A stretch of DNA of 64,000 bases from Macrolepiota albuminosa (lineage: Eukaryota; Basidiomycota; Agaricomycetes; Agaricales; Agaricaceae), in contig JAMWFC010000058.1 of NCBI GenBank assembly GCA_027475525.1, positions 1 through 64,000 of the forward strand. The letters run 5' to 3'. The notes under the pieces were generated by a model. That model worked only from the letters and a program-made list of their open reading frames with translations, was not told the origin of the DNA and did no database searches. This document shows, piece after piece, positions 10,399-20,254 of this stretch. Made by a program: the position numbers and the translations under genes. The first letter of the stretch is position 1. Each line of letters begins with the position of its first letter.

Positions 10399-11369
10399 TG
10401 ATGACACCAATTGTGGTTGGGTGCGCTGGACGTATACGCAGTACAACGCCGTCTCCAGCGCCTGGCATACGGGTTTATGAGGAGTCCCAGCAGGGTCCTG
10501 GTGTGCTCGAGCAGAGGTGATAGGGCAATGCGCTAGATGATAGCGCCTCAGGTGCTACCTAGCAAGTGGTAAGTGTCATAGTTTAGGAGAAGTTATAGAG
10601 AATAAGACGAATAGCGCAGTGTAGCGTGCCCATAGGTGGCACCGTAAATGACGAAGACAAGATAGACGAAGCTAGCGCCGAACTTGGTGACAAAGTCAGG
10701 CAATGCTAGCGCAATTTGAACGCTAAGTGTAACTGGGTGCTCAAGAGGTTACGATTCGTTGCTACCAATTAGCGCCTCTCTTTGTGACTGTAGCTAACGG
10801 CCACCTGTCAACGGCGACCTGCAGCACATGGGTGACGGCGACCAATGGCGACTCTAAAACTACTTAGAAGTGGTACGAGTTTGCTCACTTTTTGATGTAA
10901 TTTAATTGGCCATGCCATCCCGGGGTATGGTCGGGGAATCCTTGACAGACGCCGTGAGCGCTAATTCTGGCGCTAAACATTGTACCATCTTTTGATAGAT
11001 TTAAATGTCGGGTCTGCGTGTATCCTGTCTCGTTGTCATTGATTCCTTTAGACTTCTGATTGAGGTGCCTCGGTGATTGACAGCGCCAGTTGCTAACTCC
11101 TTTCAGTACTGATCGGGGTTTGGTCAGAGTCACCTCCCGCCGTTGTGCTAGCGCTATGAGTTCTGGGCCTTCTTGGTCTTCAAAGTAACTGAGTGGAGGG
11201 TGCTGAGGGGCTGATACTGGTGATTGAGATGAATGGATAAGTCTTGCCATAGAGCGCCCGTGCTAGGGCTGCTCTGTACCCAAGGCTGGTCGCTAGAGTC
11301 TCTAGTGTGTCAAGTGTTGGCTGGCCTATAATGTCCCTTGATGCGCTCAGTCTGAGTAGAAGCCTATCA
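10399..11369 (-). repeat. 5' LTR of the old Ty3/Gypsy element
   Basis: It starts TGATGACACC at 10399 and ends CCTATCA at 11369. The ends match the TGATGACGCC and CCTATCA ends of the inner element's LTR, and the near-end blocks TTGATGCGC and GAGGAGTCCC are shared. The length is 971 bp against 951 bp. The right flank begins GCGTC. The partner LTR is outside the window, so the outer boundary rests on similarity alone. Confidence 0.75.
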
Positions 11370-11460
11370 GCGTCGCTACCCAGCGCATGGTTGGCTTGAC
11401 AAGTCATCATAAGAAAAGCACAGGCAATAAAAAGTAAAAAGAAACAAGACACACCTAGTG

Positions 11461-12253
11461 CAGGTTGAATCTTGAGTTTCTTGGCTCTCGGTTTGCCCTC
11501 GGGCTTGGCCTGCAGAGAAAGAGAAAGGGTTAGTGTATCAAGACGACGTGCTACAAGGTCAAGCTTGCGAGCTAAGGACTCACGTTAGCACGGCGTTTTG
11601 AAGAATGAACCACAGGCGTACCCAGCATCTCGACATCCTTGTCATGAGCTTGGTGCTGCGCCTGGAAGGCAAAGGATTAGAATGCAACCCAATAAGTTAC
11701 GAGGAAACATACCTCCTCGAGTTCCTTCCGGTGTTGCTCACGGCGATGCTCACCAATAACGATGATGGCGTCGGCAAATGAAAAGAACGCTTTTGCATCA
11801 CTGGAGTCCTTGGCAACTCTGCGGTCCAGCAACAGAAGGATATCAGAGAAGGCCTCGCAAAGGACTCTTTGGTCAGAGAGCCGCAGAAATTGACCTTCGT
11901 CGGAAAAACGCTGGGAAGGAAAGTAAGGAAGGGAAGGAGCAGGATAACGAGAAAAAGCAGACCCAACCAATGCTACCCAAGAAACGTGTACAATCGGTGG
12001 GGGTACCAGGGAATAGCTTGGCCGTAGTGCACAAACCAGCTACGGCCTCAGCAAACAAAGGAAGCCTCAAAACAGAGACAATAACCTTGTTTGCGTCCCT
12101 TTGAGTAGCCCGCTGAAGCATACCGTAAAAATCTGGGGGCTCTGGCGTTGTACGCATGGAGGAAGCAACAGGTTTTGGAGCAGGAGTAGTGATGACCACC
12201 TGCAGGCGAGGTTTGGCATTAGCCATCTTGCGAGGAGCGCTAGGAGGAGCCAT
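11461..12253 (-). CDS. Small host gene of unknown function, cut at its 3' side by the old retroelement
   Basis: The start codon is at 12253 (MAPPSAPRKMANAKPR). The first exon runs to about 11975. A second exon near 11910-11714 encodes RFSDEGQFLRLSDQRVLCEAF and a helical EHRREQHRKELEE end. Short exons follow near 11660-11585 and 11510-11460 (AKPEGKPRAKKLKIQPAL), the last rich in lysine like a nuclear signal. A splice-donor-like GTGTGT follows at about 11456. The LTR of the old element begins 90 bp further on, so any later exons would lie beyond the element, off the window. I do not recognise the family. Exon edges are approximate. Confidence 0.45.
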
Positions 12254-12982
12254 GAGGAAGCAGGCAAGTCGTGTTGTGCTTAAAAGCCACAACGGATGTG
12301 ATCGAGTGTTACAAAAGGAAAGCAAAGCAAATTTATTTTCAACCTATAGACTTGAATCTATAGTAGGAAAAGAAATTTTAGCTGGCTCGGAGCAAGGATC
12401 AAAAAGCAAGGGAAAGGCGCACCAAGCTAAGCTACGATGACTGAGGGCAGTCATTATATAGTGCAGGGGAGGTGATACGTATGCCTCCAAGTTGAGGCAG
12501 AAAACATGTATTATTAAGCTCCAAATACACCAGTTTCAAAAAGAAACAAACGCTGAAAACTGTAAGCGTGACGTCGAAAACTGTAGATGTCAGAAGCCTG
12601 ACCTCAAAGTATGAAGTACCTGCCATATGATGATGATCAAAGACTCGAGCAAAGCAGCATGCGCATAAGCCATGCAGATCTGATCAGTAACACACAGCCA
12701 ATGGGTGGCAGTGCTCAGGACGGGTCTCGGAACAAACCCCGAGATCTGGCTGACATCACCCATCAAAGCTAACTCCGAGTCCACGCCCACCAACAAACAC
12801 TCGAACGCGTCTGTAGGCAAACAGCATAAGCCGCTGCCACCACCAAAATGGCACCAGGAGCCCCAGGCAAGAAGGAGAGAGGCAAGAAAGAAGAAGGCGG
12901 AAAAGGGAGAAAGTTTAGCCGGGAGAATAAAAAGATTAGGTGCATCAAGCACCGGAAAACGCCATTACCGGTGCCCAGCCTC

Positions 12983-13500
12983 TGTCAGGGGACTCCTCAT
13001 TCCTTTCTTCTTTCACTCTTTATTTCTTCACTCTCCTTTCATTCACTTCCTTATTTCTTCTATCATTCTCTCATCTTGCTGTTACTACTTTTTCAACACT
13101 ATCTGTTAGTACTATTCTCAACCTTTGAGGTGCTCTGGTTCTTTAGCTATCACTCAGACAAGTGTGGGCCCTTCAGCACCGCTCCAGACTGCTTAGATAA
13201 GCCAGAGTTTGCCTTTCTGACTTCTAAAGTCCGGAGTTTTCCTCCCTTGTTTGCACACTTGTTTGGTTAGTCAATTTTCGAGTTTTTAAGGTTTTGTTGT
13301 ACTGTACAGTTGTTTCCCACGCTTCAGAGGCCCCAGAAGCATCCAACCTGGCATAGGGAATCCCCAGACTTGTTCTCTTTGGATCTCCCTCTGCCAGGTG
13401 AGTAGCTACCTTGATATTGTCAGTATATATTCTAATACACTTTGGATCTCCCTCTGCCAGCTGTGTGACTGAGCCACAGCCTCTAGAGGTCGCCCTTACA
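12983..13500 (+). repeat. 5' LTR of the chromovirus
   Basis: It begins TGTCAGGGGACTCC and ends GTCGCCCTTACA, and repeats at 19035-19552. An internal short repeat, CTTTGGATCTCCCTCTGCCA, occurs twice about 63 bp apart (13377 and 13440). Confidence 0.95.
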
Positions 13501-13502
13501 GC

Positions 13503-13513
13503 AGAACAAGTCT
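13503..13513 (+). other. Putative self-primer binding site (11 nt)
   Basis: AGAACAAGTCT, two bases after the 5' LTR, is the exact reverse complement of AGACTTGTTCT at 13366-13376 inside the LTR (also 19418-19428). In Tf1-type elements the first 11 nt of the RNA fold back to prime reverse transcription. By analogy the transcript would start near 13366. A tRNA-type TGG start is lacking directly after the LTR. Confidence 0.65.
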
Positions 13514-13614
13514 CTACATTTCGGTCTGGGAGCCCCCTTCAGCCTGCTTGAGCCCTCTCTTGCCCCTTTAGGTCCCTCCCCCACTGGATTACTCCCTGCC
13601 CCTCTGTTGCTTCT

Positions 13615-14880
13615 ATGACCCAACCAGCCCCCTCAGACACTCCCCTGGATGCTTCTGCCCCTCAGGATGATGCCTGGGGTTGCTTGCTTGCTCTAGAGAC
13701 TCAGGTGCAGACCACTCAAGCTTCCCTCACCCTCCACACCACCGAACTTGCTGGATTGTATCAGGCCACAGACACCATCTCCCATTCTCTTCAGGCCCTC
13801 TTAGAGCGCCTCCCTCTCACTCCTACCCCTCTCCAGGCACCTCCAGTTAGGGCTGGCACACCCACAGTCCCTCGCTTTGGGGCCTCCCCCCCAGTTCATG
13901 CCAATATTCCTCGCCCAGCACTCCCAGATGCATTCAATGGTGACCGAGCGATAGGCAAGCGTTTCCTGCAGTCCTGCATCACCTATATTCAGCTCAGTGG
14001 TGAGGCTTTTCCCTCTGACGCTCTCAAGATTGCTTGGGTTCTTTCTTACATGAAGTCTGGGTGAGCTTTGACATACGCGCTACGAGTCTTTCGACGCCCT
14101 GGAGGAGTGGAGAGTTTTGGAAGTTGGGATCAGTTTGAGAAGGAGTTTTGGACAGAGTTCTTCCCCTTGGACCCTGCTAAGGTGGCAGCCCTCACTCTCC
14201 GAGATCCTCATCGATATGGGCAGGGGAAGCGGACCCTAGATGAGTACATTGACTCCTTCAGAGCTCTTGCTGAACAGGCCTGTTATCTGGATGGTCTTCA
14301 GCTCTGTCTCACCTTCCGAGATGGCCTCCTTCCCTCTCTCATGGATCGGATCGACAGCATGGCTGAGGGACGACCTGATGACACAAGTATCAAGACCTGG
14401 TATCAGGTAGCACGTGATCAGTGGCAGCTCATGGAGTTACGATGCGAGCTCCACTGCGGAACTGCCCCTCGCTCCACCCCACAGGCATCTTTTTCTGCTC
14501 GTCATCCCATCCAGCCCTCCCTTCCATCTTGCGCTCCACCCCCAGCTCAGGTACCTGTGGCACGTCCTCTTCCTTTTGGAGTACCTATGGATGTTGATGC
14601 CTCTTGTCAACGTTCCTCCCTTCCTCTCCTCTGCCATCGCTGTGGAAAGCCTGGTCACTTCGCTCGGTATTGTCCCCAGGGGTTAGAGGTGCGCTATCTC
14701 TCAGCTTTAGAGCAGGAGGAGCTCCTTCTCCAGCTCCTTGCTGCCCGAGACGTTCGAGGAAACCCCTCCCCAGATGTACAGACTGAAGCAGAACCTTTGG
14801 AGGAGTCCTTGGGTCCTGTGGAAGCTGTAGCAGAACCATCGGATGGGTCCTTTGGTTCTGCAGAGGAGGGTTTTCAATAG
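13615..14880 (+). pseudogene. Gag of the chromovirus, one internal stop
   Basis: The start is MTQPAPSDTPLDASAP. A capsid-type gag domain (FLQSCITYIQLSG, SWDQFEKEFWTEF) is followed by a canonical CCHC zinc knuckle, CHRCGKPGHFARYC, near 14634-14675. TGA at 14062-14064 stands where the family has arginine (CGA), one C-to-T change. The frame stays open to TAG at 14878, which may be the natural gag end; pol follows in another frame. Confidence 0.85.
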
Positions 14881-14888
14881 AGCGACGG

Positions 14889-17800
14889 ATGAGTTGTACG
14901 CCTCCGCCGCCTGGTGCTAATCAGTTTACATGTCAATCAGTAGAGTCTTCTAATGTATCGCTCCCTGTTCCTGATTCTCTGACTGAAACTGTAAGCACCC
15001 CCTCCGACGTACAAAATACCCCCTTGGTCCAAGCCTCAGCTAAGACTCCTTCCCCTCCTTCTCCTGTCCGACGACCACGTGTCCCAGCTTGGGAACGACA
15101 CCTTCCCCGTCGCTATGTTGTTGCTTCTACTCCCTCTCCCAACTCTCTGCGTCTGAATGTGGAGATTGAGACAACTGACACTCAGCAGACTCGAAGCATC
15201 ATAGCTCTCTTGGACAGTGGCGCTACTGGACTCTTCCTAGACACCCATTATGTGGAACAACACCGGCTCACTACCCGTCCCCTCTCTCACCCTATTCCAG
15301 TCTACAACATTGACGGTACGCTCAATGAAGCTGGATCCATCCGCTCAGTGGTGGATTTAGTCCTTCGTTATCAGACTCATTCTGAGCGTGCAGTCTTTGC
15401 GGTTACCAGCCTAGGAAAGCAGGACATGATACTTGGGTTCTCCTGGCTGCGTGATCACAATCCTGAGATTGACTGGGCCAAGGCAGCCTAGGAAAGCAGG
15501 ACATGATACTTGGGTTCTCCTGGCTGCGTGATCACAATCCTGAGATTGACTGGGCCAAGGTAAGGTGAGCATGAGCCGCTGCCCTCGATGGTGTTCCACA
15601 TGTGCCAAGGAAGTTAGAGAGGAGCGTAGAGAGTCAGTCCGTGAGCGTGCTGCTATCCGGGCTTGCCGAGTTGGACACCTCCCCTTTGCAGACCTCAACC
15701 TACTGGATCCTCCTCCCTTGGCGTTCCCTTATAGAGAGGCCCTCTATGAGGACGTTCGAGATGTAGTGAGTGAAGCCCAGATGGAAGATGGACGTGAGGG
15801 TGAATTTGGATGCGCTCCTGACCCAGAGTCTCCAGACGAGGCTATCAAGACAGGTGATAGGATTTATGCAACTACGTTACGACCTCGACCAACTGTAGCA
15901 GAGATTAGAGCTAGCCAAACTACCTCCCAGCGGCTAGCTCAGGCATTTGCTGCCAACTCTGCTCCTAAGTTGTTCTGAGATGTGGTTCCTCATCACCTGC
16001 AAGACTTTGAGGATGTTTTCTCTAAGGCATCATTTGACTCCCTGCCAGAGCGTAAGCAGTGGGACCATGCAATTGAGCTTACACCCAATGCTGAGCCCTC
16101 TAGCTGCAAGGTCTACCCACTCTCTCCCAGAGAACAGGATGAGCTTGATGCCTTTTTGCAGGAGAATTTAGACTCTGGTTGCATCCGTCCCTCAAAGTCT
16201 CTGATGGCCTCTTCAGTCTTCTTCATTAAGAAGAAGGATGGATCTCTACGTCTGGTTCAGGACTACTGAGTCTTGAATGCAATGACTGTGAAGAATCGCT
16301 ACCCCTTACCACTCATTTCAGAGCTTGTCAACAACCTCCGAGGTGCGCGCTACTTTAACAAGTTGGATGTCCGCTGGGGCTACAACAATGTGCGCATCAA
16401 AGAAGGAGATGAGTGGAAGGGAGCATTCCGAACAAATCGTGGACTCTTTGAACCTCTGGTAATGTTCTTTGGCCTCACTAATAGCCCTGCCACCTTCCAG
16501 ACCATGATGAACGACATTTTCCGAGACCTCATAGCGGAAGGTGTTGTGTGCGTATACCTTGACAATATTCTCATCTATACCAAGACTCTAGAGGAGCATC
16601 GTCGGATTACGCGCATTGTACTGGAATGTCTTCGCCAGTACCAGCTCTATCTTAAGCCAGAGAAGTGCGAGTTTGAGCAGACTAAGGTTGAATATCTTGG
16701 ACTGATCATCTCTCATGGAATGGCTGAGATGGACCCAGTCAAGGTGGCTGGTGTAGCGGAGTGGCCAGAGCCTAAGAACAAGAAGGAGGTTCAGGCCTTC
16801 CTGGGTTTTACCAACTTCTACCGGAGGTTTATTCAGGATTTCTCACATCATGCCTGGCCCCTCTTCGATCTCACCACTAAGGACACTCCTTGGCACTGGG
16901 ATGCAGCACAGCAGACAGCCTTTGATGCCCTCAAACAGGCAGTCACTTCAAAGCCTGTCCTTATATTCCCAGATGACGACTCTCCCTTCCGTGTCGAAGC
17001 TGATAGCTCAGATTTTGCTACTGGGGCCGTTCTCTCTCAACAGTCAAGGGAGGATGGTAAGTGGCATCCCGTGGCTTTCTACTCCAAGAGTCTCAATGCC
17101 GTGGAGCGAAATTATGAGATCCATGACAAGGAAATGCTAGCTATCATTCGGTCATTTGAGGAGTGGCGACATTTCCTTGAGGGTGCCAGGCATAAATTTG
17201 AGGTGTGGACTGATCACAAGAACTTAGAGTACTTTCGGACGGCCAAGAAACTTAACCGCCGACAGGCTCGATGGTCCTTGTATCTGGCCAACTTTGACTT
17301 CTCTCTGCATCACAAACCTGGACGGAGCATGGGTAAGCCAGATGCGCTTTCTAGACAAGCAGACCATGGTTCAGGAGCTAGTGACAATGACAATATTGTA
17401 CTTCTGAAGCCAGAACTATTTGCTATCCGTGCTCTAGAAGGTGTGGTTGGCCAGGGAGAAGAAGTGAGCATCCTTCAAGACATCCGACGAGGTAACTGGG
17501 AGGGCGCTCAAGAAGATCTGGTAGCTAAGGCTGCCATGGCCTTGCATGCTCGAGAGAAAACTGGAGTGAAGTCTGTCCGCACTGACGAGTGGTCTCTGGA
17601 GAATGGTCTTCTCACCTTCCGGGGACGCATTTATGTTCCCAACCTGCCAGACCTCCGGAGGCGGATTGTGGAGCAGCATCATGACTCTCGAGTTGCAGGA
17701 CATCCTGGCAGATGGAAGACACTGGAGCTGGTCTCGTGGAATTACTGGTGGCCTCAAATGTCACGGTATATTGGCTCTTACACCTCCACCTGTGATCTTT

Positions 17801-19023
17801 GCCTTCAGACTAAGCCTCGTCGTCAGCCTCCTATGGGACAGCTTCATCCATTGCCTATCCCAGCTGAGCGTTGGAGTGTGGCCTCGGTAGACTTCATTGT
17901 TGAGTTACCTGATTCTCATGGATATGATGCGATCATGGTGGTAGTGGATCTCTGTGGCAAGTGTGCTCATTTTATTCCAACACACACTACTTGCTCAGCC
18001 ATGGGCACAGCCAATCTGTACCGGAAGCATGTCTGGAAGCTCCATGGGTTGTCAGATGCTTATGTCTCGGACCGTGGACCTCAGTTTGTGGCAGAGTTTA
18101 CTAGAGAACTGTATCGCCTCCTCCATGTCAAACTCCACACTTCCACAGCCTACCACCCCCAGTCTGATGGCCAGACTGAGCATGTCAACCAGGAGCTAGA
18201 ACAGTATCTCCGGCTCTTCTGCAATGAACGACAGGATGACTAGGACAATCTATTACCAGAGGCAGAGTTCCAGTACAACAACCGTGTACATGCTGCCACC
18301 CAGATGTCTCCTTTCCTTCTAGATACTGGTCGACATCCTCAGATGGGATTTGAGCCTCGTGGACGACCTTCAGAGAATGAAGCTGTCAACGAGTTCATAG
18401 ATCAGATGAAGGCAGCCCAAGAAGAAGCCAAGGCAGCTTTAGCTAAGGCAAAGGATGACATGGCCCGCTACTACGATTGTGGACGAACTCCAGCCCCTAA
18501 GTACAAGCCTGGAGATCGAGTCTACCTGGATGCCTCTGACATTGCCACTACCCGACCTTCTCAGAAGCTCTCTCACCGTCGTCTAGGACCCTTTCCTATA
18601 GTAAGACAGGTAGGCCCACTTGCCTATCAACTCAAGCTGCCTAGTGGAATGAGTCGACTCCATCCAGTCTTCAATGTGGTGAAGCTTTCTCCAGCCCCAG
18701 AGGATCCAATCCCAGGTCAACGTCCACAGCCACCTCTACCACCAGTTCTGGTAAACAACCAAGAAGAGTATGAAGTGGAACGGATCCTAGACAGCCGACT
18801 CTTTAGGAATAAGCTTCAGTTCAAGGTCAAGTGGAAGGGCTATAGAATTGAGGACGTTTCCTGGGAGCCACAAGAGAATGTCCATGCCCCTGCCTTGGTC
18901 CGGGAATTCTATCAACAGCATCCCAATGCTCCTCGGGCAATCAGAGGCCTCTATTCTCTTTCCAAAGTAGACCAGGCCATCCAGAACTACTTCTATCCAG
19001 CACGTCAAGACGCCGCACTCTAG
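14889..19023 (+). pseudogene. Pol of the chromovirus: protease, RT, RNase H, integrase, chromodomain
   Basis: Order along the frame: retropepsin (LLDSGATGLFLD, about 15210); a linker; reverse transcriptase from about 16000 with LDVRWGYNNVRIKEGDEWKG and the box YLDNILIY at about 16552; RNase H (DSSDFATGAVLSQQ, about 17010; IHDKEMLAII, TDHKNLEYF); integrase with an HHCC zinc motif (CDLCLQTK, about 17800) and catalytic region (VDFIVEL, VSDRGPQF, and the Glu-containing stretch near 18180); then a C-terminal chromodomain (EEYEVERILDSR to VSWEPQENV, about 18765-18880). Stops: TGA 15976, TGA 16267, TAG 18241. A 77-bp duplication at 15407-15560 also breaks the frame. The RT box has Asn for the second Asp of YxDD. 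Confidence 0.9.
15407..15560. repeat. 77-bp perfect tandem duplication C
   Basis: Copies 15407-15483 and 15484-15560, at the protease end of the chromovirus pol. One copy plus one base restores the frame. Confidence 0.97.
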
Positions 19024-19034
19024 AGGGGGGGTGA
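19022..19034 (+). other. Polypurine tract of the chromovirus
   Basis: AGAGGGGGGGTGA abuts the 3' LTR at 19035, in the expected place. Confidence 0.75.
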
Positions 19035-19552
19035 TGTCAGGGGACTCCTCATTCCTTTCTTCTTTCACTCTTTATTTCTTCACTCTCCTTTCATTCACTT
19101 CCTTATTTCTTCTATCATTCTCTCATCTTGCTGTTACTACTTTTTCAACACTATCTGTTAGTACTATTCTCAACCTTTGAGGTGCTCTGGTTCTTTAGCT
19201 ATCACTCAGACAAGTGTGGGCCCTTCAGCACCGCTCCAGACTGCTTAGATAAGCCAGAGTTTGCCTTTCTGACTTCTAAAGTCCGGAGTTTTCCTCCCTT
19301 GTTTGCACACTTGTTTGGTTAGTCAATTTTCGAGTTTTTAAGGTTTTGTTGTACTGTACAGTTGTTTCCCACGCTTCAGAGGCCCCAGAAGCATCCAACC
19401 TGGCATAGGGAATCCCCAGACTTGTTCTCTTTGGATCTCCCTCTGCCAGGTGAGTAGCTACCTTGATATTGTCAGTATATATTCTAATACACTTTGGATC
19501 TCCCTCTGCCAGCTGTGTGACTGAGCCACAGCCTCTAGAGGTCGCCCTTACA
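19035..19552 (+). repeat. 3' LTR of the chromovirus
   Basis: It appears base-for-base the same as 12983-13500. The right flank is GCCTT. Confidence 0.95.
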
Positions 19553-20254
19553 GCCTTAGAAAAACAGAATGTAGAGGCTTGCCAAACATGGCCACATGCC
19601 TCGCCACGCAGGATAAACGATGGTCCGTGCACAAGGAGAGGGTATAAAAAGGAGAGGGTTTCGGGGGAGTCGGGCAAGCAGTTGACTTGCCACGGCTTGG
19701 AGTCCCCAGGGAGCAGATGTCTTAGGCCAACAGCAGTAGACTGACTTCGGGTTTTAGTTTTAATACTATTTTGTACCCACCTTTCAAGTGTGACTTTTAT
19801 TAAGTTTACATTTAAAACCAAAACAATTAAAATTATAACACTTTTTACAACGTGTGCGTGCGTGTAACTAAGTCCCCAGAACGTCGTGAATACAAGTTTG
19901 TATTTAACTTAAGATTTGTTCAATTTCATTTGGGCAACTTAAAACAAATAAAAACTTACATTTCGCATCAATACTTTTATTCTTTTTCTTAGTGAAATAT
20001 AACAAATATGATTTCTATATCTTTGGGCAACATAGAAAGAACAATTATAAACATTTCCAGTGTGTTTACACTGGCAAAAAGATGGTAAAAAGATGTTATT
20101 TTATGATAGGAAACAGTCAGGAAATAGGTAGAGTTTTTTTTAACTTTTACACTGAGAAAATGCCAAGGAAACATGTCATGGAAGTTGCATAACATGTTTC
20201 TTTTTTAATTTTTCCAAAGGAAACAGCTTCTGCTGCCAGCAGTGACTGGGGTGT
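19553..20254. other. Intergenic, AT-rich; no gene seen
   Basis: A TATA-like TATAAAAAGG lies at about 19645, but no gene starts close behind it. From about 19750 to 20215 the base composition becomes strongly AT-rich. A short inverted repeat (AAACATGT and ACATGTTT) sits near 20165-20200. The region looks like the unoccupied side of the chromovirus insertion site. Confidence 0.5.

Larger units (their letters stand above)
1..11369 (-). mobile_element. Old Ty3/Gypsy LTR retrotransposon, split by a nested insertion; runs off the left edge
   Basis: This element reads right to left: 5' LTR 10399-11369, primer-binding site, gag 10217-8973, then (after the younger element at 1371-8972) the rest of gag, the protease and the beginning of the reverse-transcriptase region. 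The 3' part lies outside the window. Removing 1371-8972 joins two halves of one gag protein in the expected order, which shows that the younger element inserted here. The coding parts carry stops at 9594, 1312, 727 and 220, so this copy cannot make a full polyprotein. It is a distinct but related family: its LTR shares only short blocks with the 951-bp LTR of the inner element. Confidence 0.9.
12983..19552 (+). mobile_element. Ty3/Gypsy chromovirus (Tf1/sushi-like), inactivated by stops
   Basis: The 518-bp LTRs at 12983-13500 and 19035-19552 look identical and have TG...CA ends. Flanks are GCCTC (left) and GCCTT (right), an imperfect 5-bp target duplication. Gag lies at 13615-14880; protease, RT, RNase H, integrase and a chromodomain at 14889-19023. 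An 11-nt site after the 5' LTR is complementary to the LTR's own interior, as in Tf1 self-priming. Internal stops at 14062, 15976, 16267 and 18241 disable it. Chromodomains in this group are known to steer integration to particular chromatin. Confidence 0.95.

Noticed and set aside
13002..13270. Open frames inside the chromovirus LTR (also 19128-19322)
   Set aside because: They are identical in both LTRs and non-coding in this class of element; the LTR holds regulatory sequence.
19992..20195. Overlapping frames on both strands in an AT-rich stretch
   Set aside because: Low-complexity AT-rich sequence gives open frames on both strands by chance; no protein feature is seen.
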